Assembly (NCBI GenBank): GCA_029212425.1
Contig: JARGNC010000019.1
Span: forward strand, 1-12,062
Source: Phycisphaerales bacterium
GTDB lineage: Bacteria > Planctomycetota > Phycisphaerae > Phycisphaerales > UBA1924
Reading direction: 5' to 3'
DNA length: 12,062 nt
Within the stretch, counting starts at the first letter, position 1. Each line of letters starts with the position of its first letter. A program made the translations under genes and the position numbers. This document shows, one piece after another, positions 1 through 7,219 of the stretch. The notes beneath the pieces were generated by a model, which saw nothing but the letters and a program-made list of their open reading frames with translations, did no database searches and was not told the DNA's origin.

Positions 1-255
1 TGAAGAAATCATACGGATTCGATTGCACTATCTCAGGCAGAGTGTATGTATTCTTGTTAAAATCGGTTTCGCAACAAGAACCTGATGCCCCGTATACATT
101 ACCACACCCACGGAGCCAAGATTACCCAGGGTTTGTTGATGATACCCACAGAGTACCCGGGGAATAATGATGCCTGGTGCCATGTAGGTGGTGTCTTCGC
201 CTCCTTCCGGGTGCCTCAACTCGCCATCTTCATCGCAGTCGGGCTCCCCCCCCCC
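1..255. other. Non-coding or unassigned stretch downstream of the lipoprotein gene
   Basis: No convincing gene is seen here. The stretch is richer in A/T and roughly balanced in G and C, unlike the strongly C-rich plus strand that begins near position 256. On the minus strand the reading frame of the adjacent lipoprotein gene stays open for about 75 codons after its TAG stop, ending at another TAG at 28-30. The predicted tail has no domain I recognise and could be chance. An inverted repeat (51-80) and a run of 11 C (246-256) are the only structures seen. Confidence 0.5.
51..80. repeat. Inverted repeat, 8-bp perfect arms
   Basis: The arms TTCTTGTT (51-58) and AACAAGAA (73-80) are exact reverse complements around a 14-nt loop. 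The loop itself can form a small AAA/TTT inner pairing. There is no T-run on either side, so a classical terminator is not clear. It could act as a weak terminator for the leftward lipoprotein transcript, or be a protein-binding site. Confidence 0.4.
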
Positions 256-256
256 C
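246..256. repeat. Homopolymer tract of 11 C
   Basis: Eleven consecutive C residues lie on the plus strand. The first base pair of the tract from the right is the last base of the TAG stop codon of the minus-strand lipoprotein gene. Changes in tract length therefore cannot alter the annotated protein, only the frame beyond the stop. Long C/G runs are prone to replication slippage and to sequencing error. Confidence 0.9.
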
Positions 257-1362
257 TACTCCAAATCCTCCACAACCACATCCCCCGGCTCAGGAACCAC
301 CTGCTCCAAACTCCCCGCAATATCCCCCATCAATACCGGAAAATCCCGCTCAGGAACAACCCGTTTCGGATCACCCTCCAGCTTCGAGCGGATCGCAAAC
401 CCTTCAAGAATCTTCGGATCAATCTCAACCTGATACATCCCACGCAGATCCCGCCCACCAACATCCCCAAGCGTCGGCACACGAAGCACCGCCGCCTCCC
501 CCTCCAACATCCCCTCCACAATCCAAGGCTCAACAAGCCCATCCCCATCCCCAAAATCCAACAGCCGCCGCTTCGCCCCACCAAGCGTCGACCACCACAC
601 ATCCTTCGTCGCATCCAGCGCCGCCTCCAAACCCTCATGATCCACCGCGCCATATTCAAGCAACCGCTCCTGCAATAAATCCGTCATCGCAGCGTCATAC
701 CCCTCACCGCTCCGCAGCGCCTCACCCGCCAACTCAATCCCCACCACATGGCTCGGCGTGTCGTCATGCGTAAACGCAGACCCCTGCTCCGAAACCACCA
801 CCGTACTCTTGTACCCATACCAAGTGATGATCTCATGCCAGGTCATCACATCAAACGCCAACCGCTGCGCGATCCGTATGGACAACTCCTCGCGCTCCTC
901 AGCATCCATCACATCCCAATCATCCGGATACGCAAACCACACGCTGTACTCACTCGGCTCAATCCCCCGAAACCGCATCCGCGACCACCCCTCCCGCAGC
1001 GCGAGCGCAACCCGCGCATGAATGTACGCCGTCGTATCCGCCGCGTTGCGGATATGACACACATCCAAAAACCCTGCACGCCTCGTATACACAATCCCGC
1101 GATCCACCTCGCGTGGATGATCCTTCACCGACTCCCCCGAATACGAATGCCGCCCCAGCTTCATCACATCCGCCTCCGCATACAGCGAGAACGGCCCCGG
1201 AAACGGCAGCGACCCAATCCGCGCTCGAGGCATCGCCGCAAACTCCCCAAGCTCCGCCGAGTACCGCATCCCCGATCCCGGACGAGGCGAAATCGGTCCC
1301 GAACACCCCACCATCGCGAGCGCGAGCAATCCAACAACAACGACTTTCCATACATGATTCAT
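256..1362 (-). CDS. Predicted lipoprotein, DUF4056-like
   Basis: Predicted lipoprotein of 368 residues. I start it at the second of two tandem ATG codons (1362; the other is 1365). This gives a standard signal peptide, MNHVWK followed by a hydrophobic stretch and the lipobox AMVGC, with Cys20 as lipidation site. Longer starts would add a charged leader before the signal. The mature part contains a segment around residues 90-115 (RAGFLDVCHIRNAADTTAY) and a motif TWHEIITWYG near 175-183, followed by SAFTHDDTPS at 195-204. From memory this pattern resembles the uncharacterised family DUF4056, and I cannot verify it here. The HE pair suggests a buried functional site but there is no HExxH zinc motif. 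No strong ribosome-binding site is visible. The gene stands alone, divergent from the csbD-type gene. Function unknown. Confidence 0.8.
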   Translation of the reverse strand: MNHVWKVVVVGLLALAMVGCSGPISPRPGSGMRYSAELGEFAAMPRARIGSLPFPGPFSLYAEADVMKLGRHSYSGESVKDHPREVDRGIVYTRRAGFLDVCHIRNAADTTAYIHARVALALREGWSRMRFRGIEPSEYSVWFAYPDDWDVMDAEEREELSIRIAQRLAFDVMTWHEIITWYGYKSTVVVSEQGSAFTHDDTPSHVVGIELAGEALRSGEGYDAAMTDLLQERLLEYGAVDHEGLEAALDATKDVWWSTLGGAKRRLLDFGDGDGLVEPWIVEGMLEGEAAVLRVPTLGDVGGRDLRGMYQVEIDPKILEGFAIRSKLEGDPKRVVPERDFPVLMGDIAGSLEQVVPEPGDVVVEDLE

Positions 1363-1559
1363 CATGACCAAGTCTCGCGATCCAGCCTGAACACCAACTG
1401 AATCCAACATGAAATCCTGTTCAGAATCGCAAACACACCATCCAAAGAGCATACCACAAAAATGAATCCAATTTCATATTCGATTCATCGCTCCTTCGAA
1501 CGCGTACCCCATCATGCACATATCGAAAGTTATTCACCTGAAAACAAAGGAGATTCAAA

Positions 1560-1763
1560 ATGAACCGCGACCAACTCGAAGGCAACTGGAAACAAGTCAA
1601 AGGCAAAGTCCAAGAGCAATGGGGCAAGCTTACCAACGACGACCTCGACACAATCAACGGCAGAGCCGAGCAACTCGAAGGCAAAATCCAAGAACGCTAC
1701 GGCAAAACCAAAGAAGAAGCCAAAAACGAAGTCGATTCGTTCTGCACCACCTGCAGTTGCTAA
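1560..1763 (+). CDS. CsbD family stress-response protein with Cys-rich tail
   Basis: Small hydrophilic protein of 67 residues. It matches the CsbD/YjbJ family almost along its whole length: MNRDQLEGNWKQVKGKVQEQWGKL at the start, then LTNDDLDTINGRAEQLEGKIQERYG. Family members are abundant general-stress proteins of unknown biochemical role, for example under sigma-B control in Bacillus. The start is firm: AAGGAG at 1547-1552 lies 7 nt before the ATG. The C-terminus is unusual. After the family-typical EEAKNEVDSF it ends in CTTCSC, three cysteines in the last six residues, which could bind metal or form disulfides. A strong hairpin terminator follows at 1826-1855, so the gene is probably monocistronic. 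Confidence 0.93.
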   Translation: MNRDQLEGNWKQVKGKVQEQWGKLTNDDLDTINGRAEQLEGKIQERYGKTKEEAKNEVDSFCTTCSC

Positions 1764-1825
1764 AGCCAAAATCGAAATACTGAACACCGCACGCCATGAA
1801 ACGCGTGCCCACACAATCGTTCAGC

Positions 1826-1855
1826 AAAGAGCTCGGTCGAAAGGCCGAGTTCTTT
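1826..1855 (+). terminator. Rho-independent-type terminator of the csbD-type gene
   Basis: A 13-bp stem (1826-1838 with 1843-1855, two G-U wobbles) is closed by a GAAA tetraloop. The 3' arm ends in TTCTTT and is followed by GTACTTTGTATT, a T-rich run. It lies 62 nt after the csbD stop. The stem starts in AAAG, so it could also work for leftward transcription. Confidence 0.75.
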
Positions 1856-2257
1856 GTACTTTGTATTCCCCAGTGAACAATGCGCATAAACAAACGGGCG
1901 TCCAAACAGACCGCCCGCTTCAGAGTACGCCCGCGTGTTCCAAACAAACACACACGAGCACACCCCGCTCTCTCCCCACCCATCTCGTTCCCCGCTCTCA
2001 AGACCAGCTACACCGCAGTACTATGGACAGACCGAAAGCCCAGACCAACCCATCGCAAGCACGCAGCAGAGCCACTCGCGAAACGGTGCAATATTCAGTT
2101 TTTGGTGTTCGCATAGATCAACAAAGAACTCATTGATCCCAGCCCAAACAGACGGGCCTTGAAACATCGTACGCACCACTATCCGTGCGACAAACAAAGC
2201 GGTTCCATCACAAAACCCGGAACCCGCATTCACGCCGAAATACCGATGAAAACAACC

Positions 2258-2286
2258 ATAAAAAACAAGCGTCCCCGAAGGAACGC
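2258..2286 (-). terminator. Rho-independent terminator of the PEP-CTERM gene
   Basis: Read on the minus strand, GCGTTCC and GGGACGC form a 7-bp stem (one T-G wobble) closed by a TTCG tetraloop on a C-G pair, an especially stable loop. It is followed directly by TTGTTTTTT (2260-2268). It lies 34 nt beyond the stop codon of the minus-strand gene ending at 2321. Confidence 0.85.
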
Positions 2287-2320
2287 CCGTGTAAATGCGA
2301 TCTGAGAACTCACCCCTATC

Positions 2321-2857
2321 TCATCGTTTCCGGCGCGTGATCATCAACCCACCAATCCCAAACAACGCCACCCCACCTGGAGAAGGCACCCGATCCAGAT
2401 TCAAAACCCCAACAGCAAACGGATCACCCGAAGCCGGAGTGAAAATCTCATAATCGAGGTCAATCGAATCATCGATCGCCGTTCCACGCAAAGTCACCAA
2501 CGAAAAGAACCCTTGAGCTGCATCCGCAAGATCAATCGCAACCACCCCGTTCTCATCAACCCCACCACTCATCGTCCCAAACTCAGGATCATCAAACGCA
2601 TCCGCAACAAACCCAGTCGGTCCAACAGACCCAGTAATCACAAACGGATCAGGATCTTCCCCACCAAACACAAACCCATCCAAATCAACCGTAATCTGAA
2701 TATCCGCCCCACCAAGATGCTCGATCAACATCGAAGCCCCACCCGATGATCCAAAGGTCGTGTTCTCCCAACCGCCCTCATACAAACCAAGATTCAGTTG
2801 TGCCCCAGCAACAGCAGTGATTCCCGCGATTGCTCCAATAGCAAAGTAAGCGTGCAT
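2321..2857 (-). CDS. Exported protein with PEP-CTERM-like sorting signal
   Basis: Predicted exported protein of 178 residues. I start at the ATG ending at 2857, which begins MHAYFAIGAIAGITAVAGAQ, a clean signal peptide with AXA-type cleavage; the upstream GGGAG supports it. The last residues read VPSPGG, then a short hydrophobic stretch, then RRKR. This is the layout of the PEP-CTERM sorting signals common in Phycisphaerae, recognised by an exosortase-type system and giving surface or extracellular targeting. The mature body is acidic and glycine-rich (DLDGFVFGGEDPDPFVITGSVG), likely beta-rich, with no domain I recognise. It has a strong terminator of its own and is divergent from the TPR-hydrolase gene. 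The sorting signal is well supported. The function of the mature protein is unknown. Confidence 0.85.
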   Translation of the reverse strand: MHAYFAIGAIAGITAVAGAQLNLGLYEGGWENTTFGSSGGASMLIEHLGGADIQITVDLDGFVFGGEDPDPFVITGSVGPTGFVADAFDDPEFGTMSGGVDENGVVAIDLADAAQGFFSLVTLRGTAIDDSIDLDYEIFTPASGDPFAVGVLNLDRVPSPGGVALFGIGGLMITRRKR

Positions 2858-3061
2858 GTCGTGTCTCCCGAACGAGTAGAAAAAGTGTCCATATGCACTC
2901 TGCACCCAAAAACTCCCTATGCCAGCAAAGTCCGAGATTCACACGCCTTACGCCACCAGAACCCCATTTCTACGCTCTCCAAGCCCCCTAGCAACTACAG
3001 AAATTATGAAACCCTCCTCCAGTTCCATAGGTATAGCCCTTCACACACAGGAGCCACTCCC

Positions 3062-4066
3062 ATGCGATCCTTCCTCGCCACCCTCGCACTCGCCCTCATC
3101 ATCTCTGTAGCCCACGCCCAATCCGACCAAAGACTCGTCGACCGCTACGACAAAGCCGTCGCCGCCCAGAACTACACACTCGCCCTCAAATCCGCGAAAG
3201 AAATCAACGAACGCTACCCCGACTCCGCAACCTGGAACTTCAACCTCGGCTCGATGCTCGCACGCACCGACGACCCCGACGGAGCTATCGAAGCACTCAA
3301 AAAAGCCGCAGACCTCGGATACACAGGCACCCGATCCTTCGAACAATCCGAAGACCTCGACCCACTCCGCGAAGACGAACGCTTCAAGTCAATCCTCCGC
3401 CAAGTCCAACGCAACGCACAAGCAAGACTCAACGAGTACATCGCCGAAGCAGAAAACCACAAACCCAAAACACACATCCCAAACAACACACCCGAATCCC
3501 CCGCCCTCATCCTCGCACTCCACGGCACAGGAATGACCGGAACCGACATGATCGACGCACTCAAAGAAACCGCCGATCAACTCAACATGATCCTCATCGC
3601 CCCCGACGCACTCCGACCCGCAGGCGACGGATTCTCATGGACCTACCGCGACGAATCCGAATGGATGGTCAACCACACCATCAACCAAGCCATCGAACAA
3701 CACAACATCGACCCCTCCCAAATCCACCTCGTCGGATTCTCACAAGGCGCCAACATCGCACTCATCATGGGACAAACACACCCAAACCTCTTCGCAGGAA
3801 TCATCCCAATCTGCGGCCACTACGAACCACAAAACGCCTCCGCCAAAGATTCCGCAACACTCCCACCCTTCTACCTCCTCACCGGCGCACGCGACCCCTG
3901 GAAAAAAACATACACACTCGCCAAACGCGACCTCACAAAATCAAACACACCCGTCCAAGTCAGAATGCTTGCAGGCAAAGGCCACCAAATCCCAACAGGA
4001 CCCGCGGGCGTCAAAGAACTAGTCCGCGCCATCACATGGTGTCAGAACAACTCAACTTCCGACTAA
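3062..4066 (+). CDS. Secreted TPR plus alpha/beta-hydrolase (esterase/PHB depolymerase-like)
   Basis: Protein of 334 residues with three parts. Residues 1-19 are a signal peptide ending AHA. Residues 20-120 form a TPR-like helical segment (LVDRYDKAVAAQNYTLALK, then WNFNLGSMLARTDDPDGAIEALKKAADLGY). Residues 145-330 are an alpha/beta-hydrolase of the phospholipase/carboxylesterase or PHB-depolymerase-like type. The catalytic triad is readable: Ser227 in GFSQG, Asp278 in GARDPW and His308 in GKGHQIP, with HGTG (154-157) as the likely oxyanion loop. I chose the ATG at 3062 because it gives the signal peptide and follows AGGAG. It probably hydrolyses an ester outside the cytoplasm, but the substrate cannot be told. 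Its plus strand is C-rich (14 G to 24 C in 3241-3300), unlike plus-strand genes on the right. Its 3' end overlaps asnB by 15 nt. Confidence 0.9.
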   Translation: MRSFLATLALALIISVAHAQSDQRLVDRYDKAVAAQNYTLALKSAKEINERYPDSATWNFNLGSMLARTDDPDGAIEALKKAADLGYTGTRSFEQSEDLDPLREDERFKSILRQVQRNAQARLNEYIAEAENHKPKTHIPNNTPESPALILALHGTGMTGTDMIDALKETADQLNMILIAPDALRPAGDGFSWTYRDESEWMVNHTINQAIEQHNIDPSQIHLVGFSQGANIALIMGQTHPNLFAGIIPICGHYEPQNASAKDSATLPPFYLLTGARDPWKKTYTLAKRDLTKSNTPVQVRMLAGKGHQIPTGPAGVKELVRAITWCQNNSTSD

Positions 4067-5869
4067 CGCCAAGTCAAACACCTCATCCACAACATCCCCA
4101 TCCCCCCACCACCGCTCGCCCCAGATCGCAAGATTCAACATGGGCCAAGCGAGATTCCAGTGCCCAGAGACATCCCCAAGCACCGCCTCAACCGCTTCAT
4201 CCTTAAAAAACTCTCTCGCAAACCCAGACCGCTCAAGCAATCCCCCAACCCCACCAATCCACTCCTGAAACGGCAGCGGGAAACTCGCCTTCGGACGAGA
4301 CACAACAGACGCAGGAAGCACATCCGCAAACGCCTCGCGGAGTGCGATCTTCGTTCCGCATTCATTCCCCGAAACAAACTTCCGCCCCATCGGAAGCGAC
4401 TCCGCATATCCCGCAACCACCCGATCCGCGAACGGCGTCCGCCCCTCCACCGAACTCAACATGCTCGCTGTATCCAATCGCCGAAGCAGGTTCGGAAGGT
4501 TCATCCGCCGATGAAACGCAAGATGCGCCTGCATCGAATCCGCAGCTCGCTCGCGCAGCGCATCGAACGACGACTGATACCAACCGCGAAGCTCACCATC
4601 CGCCTGGACACGCTCCAACCACCCTGAACGCATCAGCATCGGTTTCGCCTGATCATTCACCCAAGCGTTCGACTGCAAATGGAATGCCCCCGCAACCGAA
4701 TCCCCGCCAACCACCGAATCCACAAACGCCCGCGCCTGAACCATCGGCATCTCATACCCACCAAACAACTCGTCCGCCCCCTCGCCCGACAACGCCACCT
4801 TGAACCCCTCACTCCGCAGCGCAGCGCACACCTCATAAATCGCAACTTCATTCGGCGTAGACATCGGCACACCAATCGTGTCGATCATCGAACGCCACCG
4901 CTGAACAAACATCCCCGAATCCACCACAACCTCGGTATGCCGAGTACCAAGATACTCCGACACTTCCCGCGCCATCACAAAGTCATCATCAAACCCCGCG
5001 ACCCGCGCACCCGCACAGAAAGTATTCAACTCCCCCAACTGATCCATCGCAACCTTCGCGATAATCGAGCTGTCCAATCCACCAGACAACAACGCGCACA
5101 TCGGAACATCCGTCCGCAGATGCCGAACAACCGAATCCTCGATCACCGAACGAGTGTCACCAGATTCAACAACGCTCCCCGAATCCGTGTCCCAACACGA
5201 CCCATGATCCAACACTGAAAAATCACTCGTCGAATAGAGCGACCATTCCCCCGGCGCAAGCCCTGTCACCCCCTCAAACATCGTCCGCGTTCCAAACTCA
5301 GGACGGATCGTCGACAGGTACGCACTCATCGTCACCTGATCCGGACGCGCCTCAATCTTCGGATGCTCCAGCACCGCCCGAATCTCCGACGCAAACACCA
5401 TCGCCCCAGCAACGCCCGCCACCCGCGCCGTATACATCGGCTTGATCCCCATCGCGTCCCGCGCCAGCAGACACACCCGATCCTTCGTATCAATCAATCC
5501 AAAAGCATACATCCCCCGCAGCTTGTGCCGCGCCCCCATCCCCCAATGCGCCAGCGCCTGCAGCACCGTCTCCGTGTCGCACTTCGTCTTGAACACCACA
5601 CCAAGAGCTGCAAGCTCGTCGCGGATCTCCGCATCGTTGTACAACTCGCCGTTATACACAAGCGTGAACCGACCGTCATCCGTCATCATCGGTTGATGAC
5701 CATTGGACCCCACATCAAGAATACTCAGCCGTGTATGCCCCACAGTCCCGCAAACAGTCCGCACCAGCCCCGAATCATCAGGACCACGATGCGCCAACGC
5801 ATGGCGCATCGCAAGCACATCCCGCTCAGGAATCGGTAGCTCAGAAATAACACCAACAACGCCGCACAT
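4052..5869 (-). CDS. asnB: Asparagine synthetase (glutamine-hydrolysing)
   Basis: Cytosolic enzyme of 605 residues that converts aspartate, glutamine and ATP to asparagine, glutamate, AMP and PPi. The start is set by MCGVVGV, which places the nucleophilic Cys at position 2 as required for the N-terminal-nucleophile glutaminase; an in-frame GTG 24 nt upstream would bury it. Glutaminase domain (about 1-200): HRGPDDSG (28-34), RLSILD (47-52), YNGELYN (72-78). Synthetase domain (about 235-590): PP-loop SGGLDSS (262-268), SGEGADELFGGY (361-372), then a segment EGRTPFADR further on. Length fits the family. Members of this family also amidate carboxyl groups in cell-wall or secondary-metabolite pathways, so the asparagine substrate is inferred. 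It is the last gene of the leftward operon, 33 nt after the nuclease-like gene. The upstream ribosome-binding site is weak. Confidence 0.93.
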   Translation of the reverse strand: MCGVVGVISELPIPERDVLAMRHALAHRGPDDSGLVRTVCGTVGHTRLSILDVGSNGHQPMMTDDGRFTLVYNGELYNDAEIRDELAALGVVFKTKCDTETVLQALAHWGMGARHKLRGMYAFGLIDTKDRVCLLARDAMGIKPMYTARVAGVAGAMVFASEIRAVLEHPKIEARPDQVTMSAYLSTIRPEFGTRTMFEGVTGLAPGEWSLYSTSDFSVLDHGSCWDTDSGSVVESGDTRSVIEDSVVRHLRTDVPMCALLSGGLDSSIIAKVAMDQLGELNTFCAGARVAGFDDDFVMAREVSEYLGTRHTEVVVDSGMFVQRWRSMIDTIGVPMSTPNEVAIYEVCAALRSEGFKVALSGEGADELFGGYEMPMVQARAFVDSVVGGDSVAGAFHLQSNAWVNDQAKPMLMRSGWLERVQADGELRGWYQSSFDALRERAADSMQAHLAFHRRMNLPNLLRRLDTASMLSSVEGRTPFADRVVAGYAESLPMGRKFVSGNECGTKIALREAFADVLPASVVSRPKASFPLPFQEWIGGVGGLLERSGFAREFFKDEAVEAVLGDVSGHWNLAWPMLNLAIWGERWWGDGDVVDEVFDLALVGS

Positions 5870-5902
5870 GCCCCATCCATCGGCTCTTTTCACCCCAAGC
5901 CG

Positions 5903-6736
5903 TCAATCATCCGAGTTCGCGACCGCATTCCCATCCGGATCACAACTCTTGCACGCACCGTGTGTCTTCCGCACCGCATCCCGAGGTCTCGCAACCCCAG
6001 TATTCCGAGCATGCGGACAATCCTTCGTATGGTACTTAGTCCCAGATTTGGTGATGTACACAACACCCGAATCCGCAGCAGACGATTCCTCGCCACCAGC
6101 AGTTGATTCGGGTTCCACCTTTGTTTCACCATTCGGAGCAGCCGATTCTTCAGCCGATGGTTCAGTCCCTACAACAGGAACCGAAACCGGAGCCGGAACT
6201 GGTGCAGGCTGCGGAGCCCACACCCCCTTGCGTGCATCCCGCGCCCGCTGCTGCGCCCAGAGCATGACCTCGTTGTTGAACCCCGAAGGATCTCGCGCAT
6301 GCTTCGAAAACCCAAGCCGCACCATTTCAAGATTCACAAACAACCCGTCAGGCATCCGGTACACATATCCGCGTGAACGCCCCATCGCATCCTTCGGACG
6401 CGCATGGTCAAGCAACACCGCAACCTGCTCACCGACAAGCATCGTCACCAGATGATCCCGAGCCGCCACACTCCCCCAAATCACGCGAGATTCATCTTCC
6501 ACAAGATCAGGAGCATCCGCCCCCGCAAGCTCGTACGCAACGATCCCGCCATCGACAAACAGCTCGATCGAATCCCCATCAATAACCCGATGGAGCACCC
6601 CCGTGACCAGCCGATCCGGATCAGGCGCAACCACCCTCGGCATTTCGTTCTTCCCGCCCGCCTTGGACACAGACACAACGACAGCAACCGCTACACAAGC
6701 GACCAGCCGTCCCCATGATGCCTTCGACATCACCAT
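5903..6736 (-). CDS. Exported thermonuclease-like (SNase) protein with C-terminal Cys/His motif
   Basis: Protein of 277 residues. The signal peptide spans about 1-26 (VACVAVAVVVSVSKA). A staphylococcal-nuclease-like fold covers about 42-175: VIDGDSIEL (51-59) keeps the two calcium-site Asp residues, and GRSRGYVY keeps Arg120 at the position of SNase Arg87. However, the strand reading AYELAGADAPD has Glu69 where SNase has catalytic Arg35 and Asp77 where it has catalytic Glu43. A Pro/Ala/Glu-rich linker (175-225) leads to YITKSGTKYHTKDCPHA and ACKSC (227-265), a Cys/His cluster often seen at the end of secreted SNase-like proteins and probably metal-binding. The start is one of several codons (TTG 6739, ATG 6736, ATG 6730). 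I chose ATG 6736, 3 nt after the upstream stop, suggesting translational coupling, as no separate ribosome-binding site is visible. Confidence 0.85.
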   Translation of the reverse strand: MVMSKASWGRLVACVAVAVVVSVSKAGGKNEMPRVVAPDPDRLVTGVLHRVIDGDSIELFVDGGIVAYELAGADAPDLVEDESRVIWGSVAARDHLVTMLVGEQVAVLLDHARPKDAMGRSRGYVYRMPDGLFVNLEMVRLGFSKHARDPSGFNNEVMLWAQQRARDARKGVWAPQPAPVPAPVSVPVVGTEPSAEESAAPNGETKVEPESTAGGEESSAADSGVVYITKSGTKYHTKDCPHARNTGVARPRDAVRKTHGACKSCDPDGNAVANSDD

Positions 6737-6739
6737 CAA

Positions 6740-7183
6740 TCAGACCCACACATTGACAATCAGGTTCGGCTCTTTCAGCTTGCCCGACCATGTCCCCATC
6801 GAACTGGTCACCATTTTCACTTCATACTCAGGATGGTTGTCCAACCATTCATTGATCTGACGATCCAAGAACTCAAGCGAGTCACCAGTCAACCGACAGT
6901 GAAAGCTCTTCACATGAATCGCGCCAGTCCCAGTCGCATTCGGAGAACGCGCCCAGTCATCTTCATGCCGTTTCGCACTGAGCTTTTGCTCAAAGGTCGT
7001 AATCTTGGATTGCCCAGGTTGCCCCGAAGTCACAGACTCAGCCGACAAATCAATCGGTAAAGTATCATCAAGACCCAAACCGTCATCCTGCTCGGCCTTC
7101 GGCTTCGATTCTGGAGCTTCCTCATTCTTCTTCACCGGCCCGGAATAACCCGGAGGTAAAGGATCAAACAACGGTCCCTGCAT
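6740..7183 (-). CDS. Conserved-looking hypothetical protein
   Basis: Protein of 147 residues whose family I do not recognise by name. The start is strong: AAGGAGG at 7193-7199 lies 9 nt before the ATG. Residues 1-80 are charged, proline-rich and probably disordered (PLPPGYSGPVKKNEEAPESK, then a DDGLGLDD stretch). Residues 88-147 look like a compact domain: AIHVKSFHCRLTGDSLEFLDRQINEWLD followed by YEVKMVTSSMGTW, a short loop and PNLIVNVWV, an alternation of helix and strands ending at the C-terminus. There is no signal peptide or membrane segment, so it is probably cytosolic. It lies 36 nt after the phosphoesterase-like gene and 3 nt before the nuclease-like gene, so it is likely cotranscribed with both. 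Function unknown. Confidence 0.85.
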   Translation of the reverse strand: MQGPLFDPLPPGYSGPVKKNEEAPESKPKAEQDDGLGLDDTLPIDLSAESVTSGQPGQSKITTFEQKLSAKRHEDDWARSPNATGTGAIHVKSFHCRLTGDSLEFLDRQINEWLDNHPEYEVKMVTSSMGTWSGKLKEPNLIVNVWV

Positions 7184-7219
7184 ATCGGAGAACCTCCTTA
7201 GATTCCTACTCTACCAAAA

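Larger units (their letters stand above)
1764..2320. other. Hairpin-dense intergenic region between convergent genes
   Basis: No credible gene was found in these 557 bp. Open frames here lack ribosome-binding sites and recognisable protein features. The stretch contains many inverted repeats besides the two terminators: CGGGCG/CGCCCG (1895-1900, 1912-1917), GATCAA/TTGATC (2116-2121, 2133-2138), GCCC/GGGC (2142-2145, 2154-2157), CGCAC/GTGCG (2172-2176, 2185-2189) and GGTTCC/GGAACC (2201-2206, 2219-2224, extendable with one bulge). The first of these is followed by TTTGTTTAT on the minus strand and may be a backup leftward terminator. The word CCAAACAGAC occurs twice, at about 1902 and 2144. 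It could encode a structured RNA, or be only terminator-rich spacer. Confidence 0.5.

Noticed and set aside
85..773. Long plus-strand open frames opposite the lipoprotein gene
   Set aside because: They are rich in Pro, His, Arg and Ser repeats, as expected for the reverse of a G-rich coding strand, and have no ribosome-binding site or domain.
1530..1538. DnaA-box-like TTATTCACC before the csbD-type gene
   Set aside because: A single imperfect site 6 kb from the skew switch, without companions; probably chance.
2021..2233. 70-codon minus-strand open frame in the intergenic region
   Set aside because: It needs a GTG start without a ribosome-binding site, lies beyond a strong terminator, and has no recognisable features.
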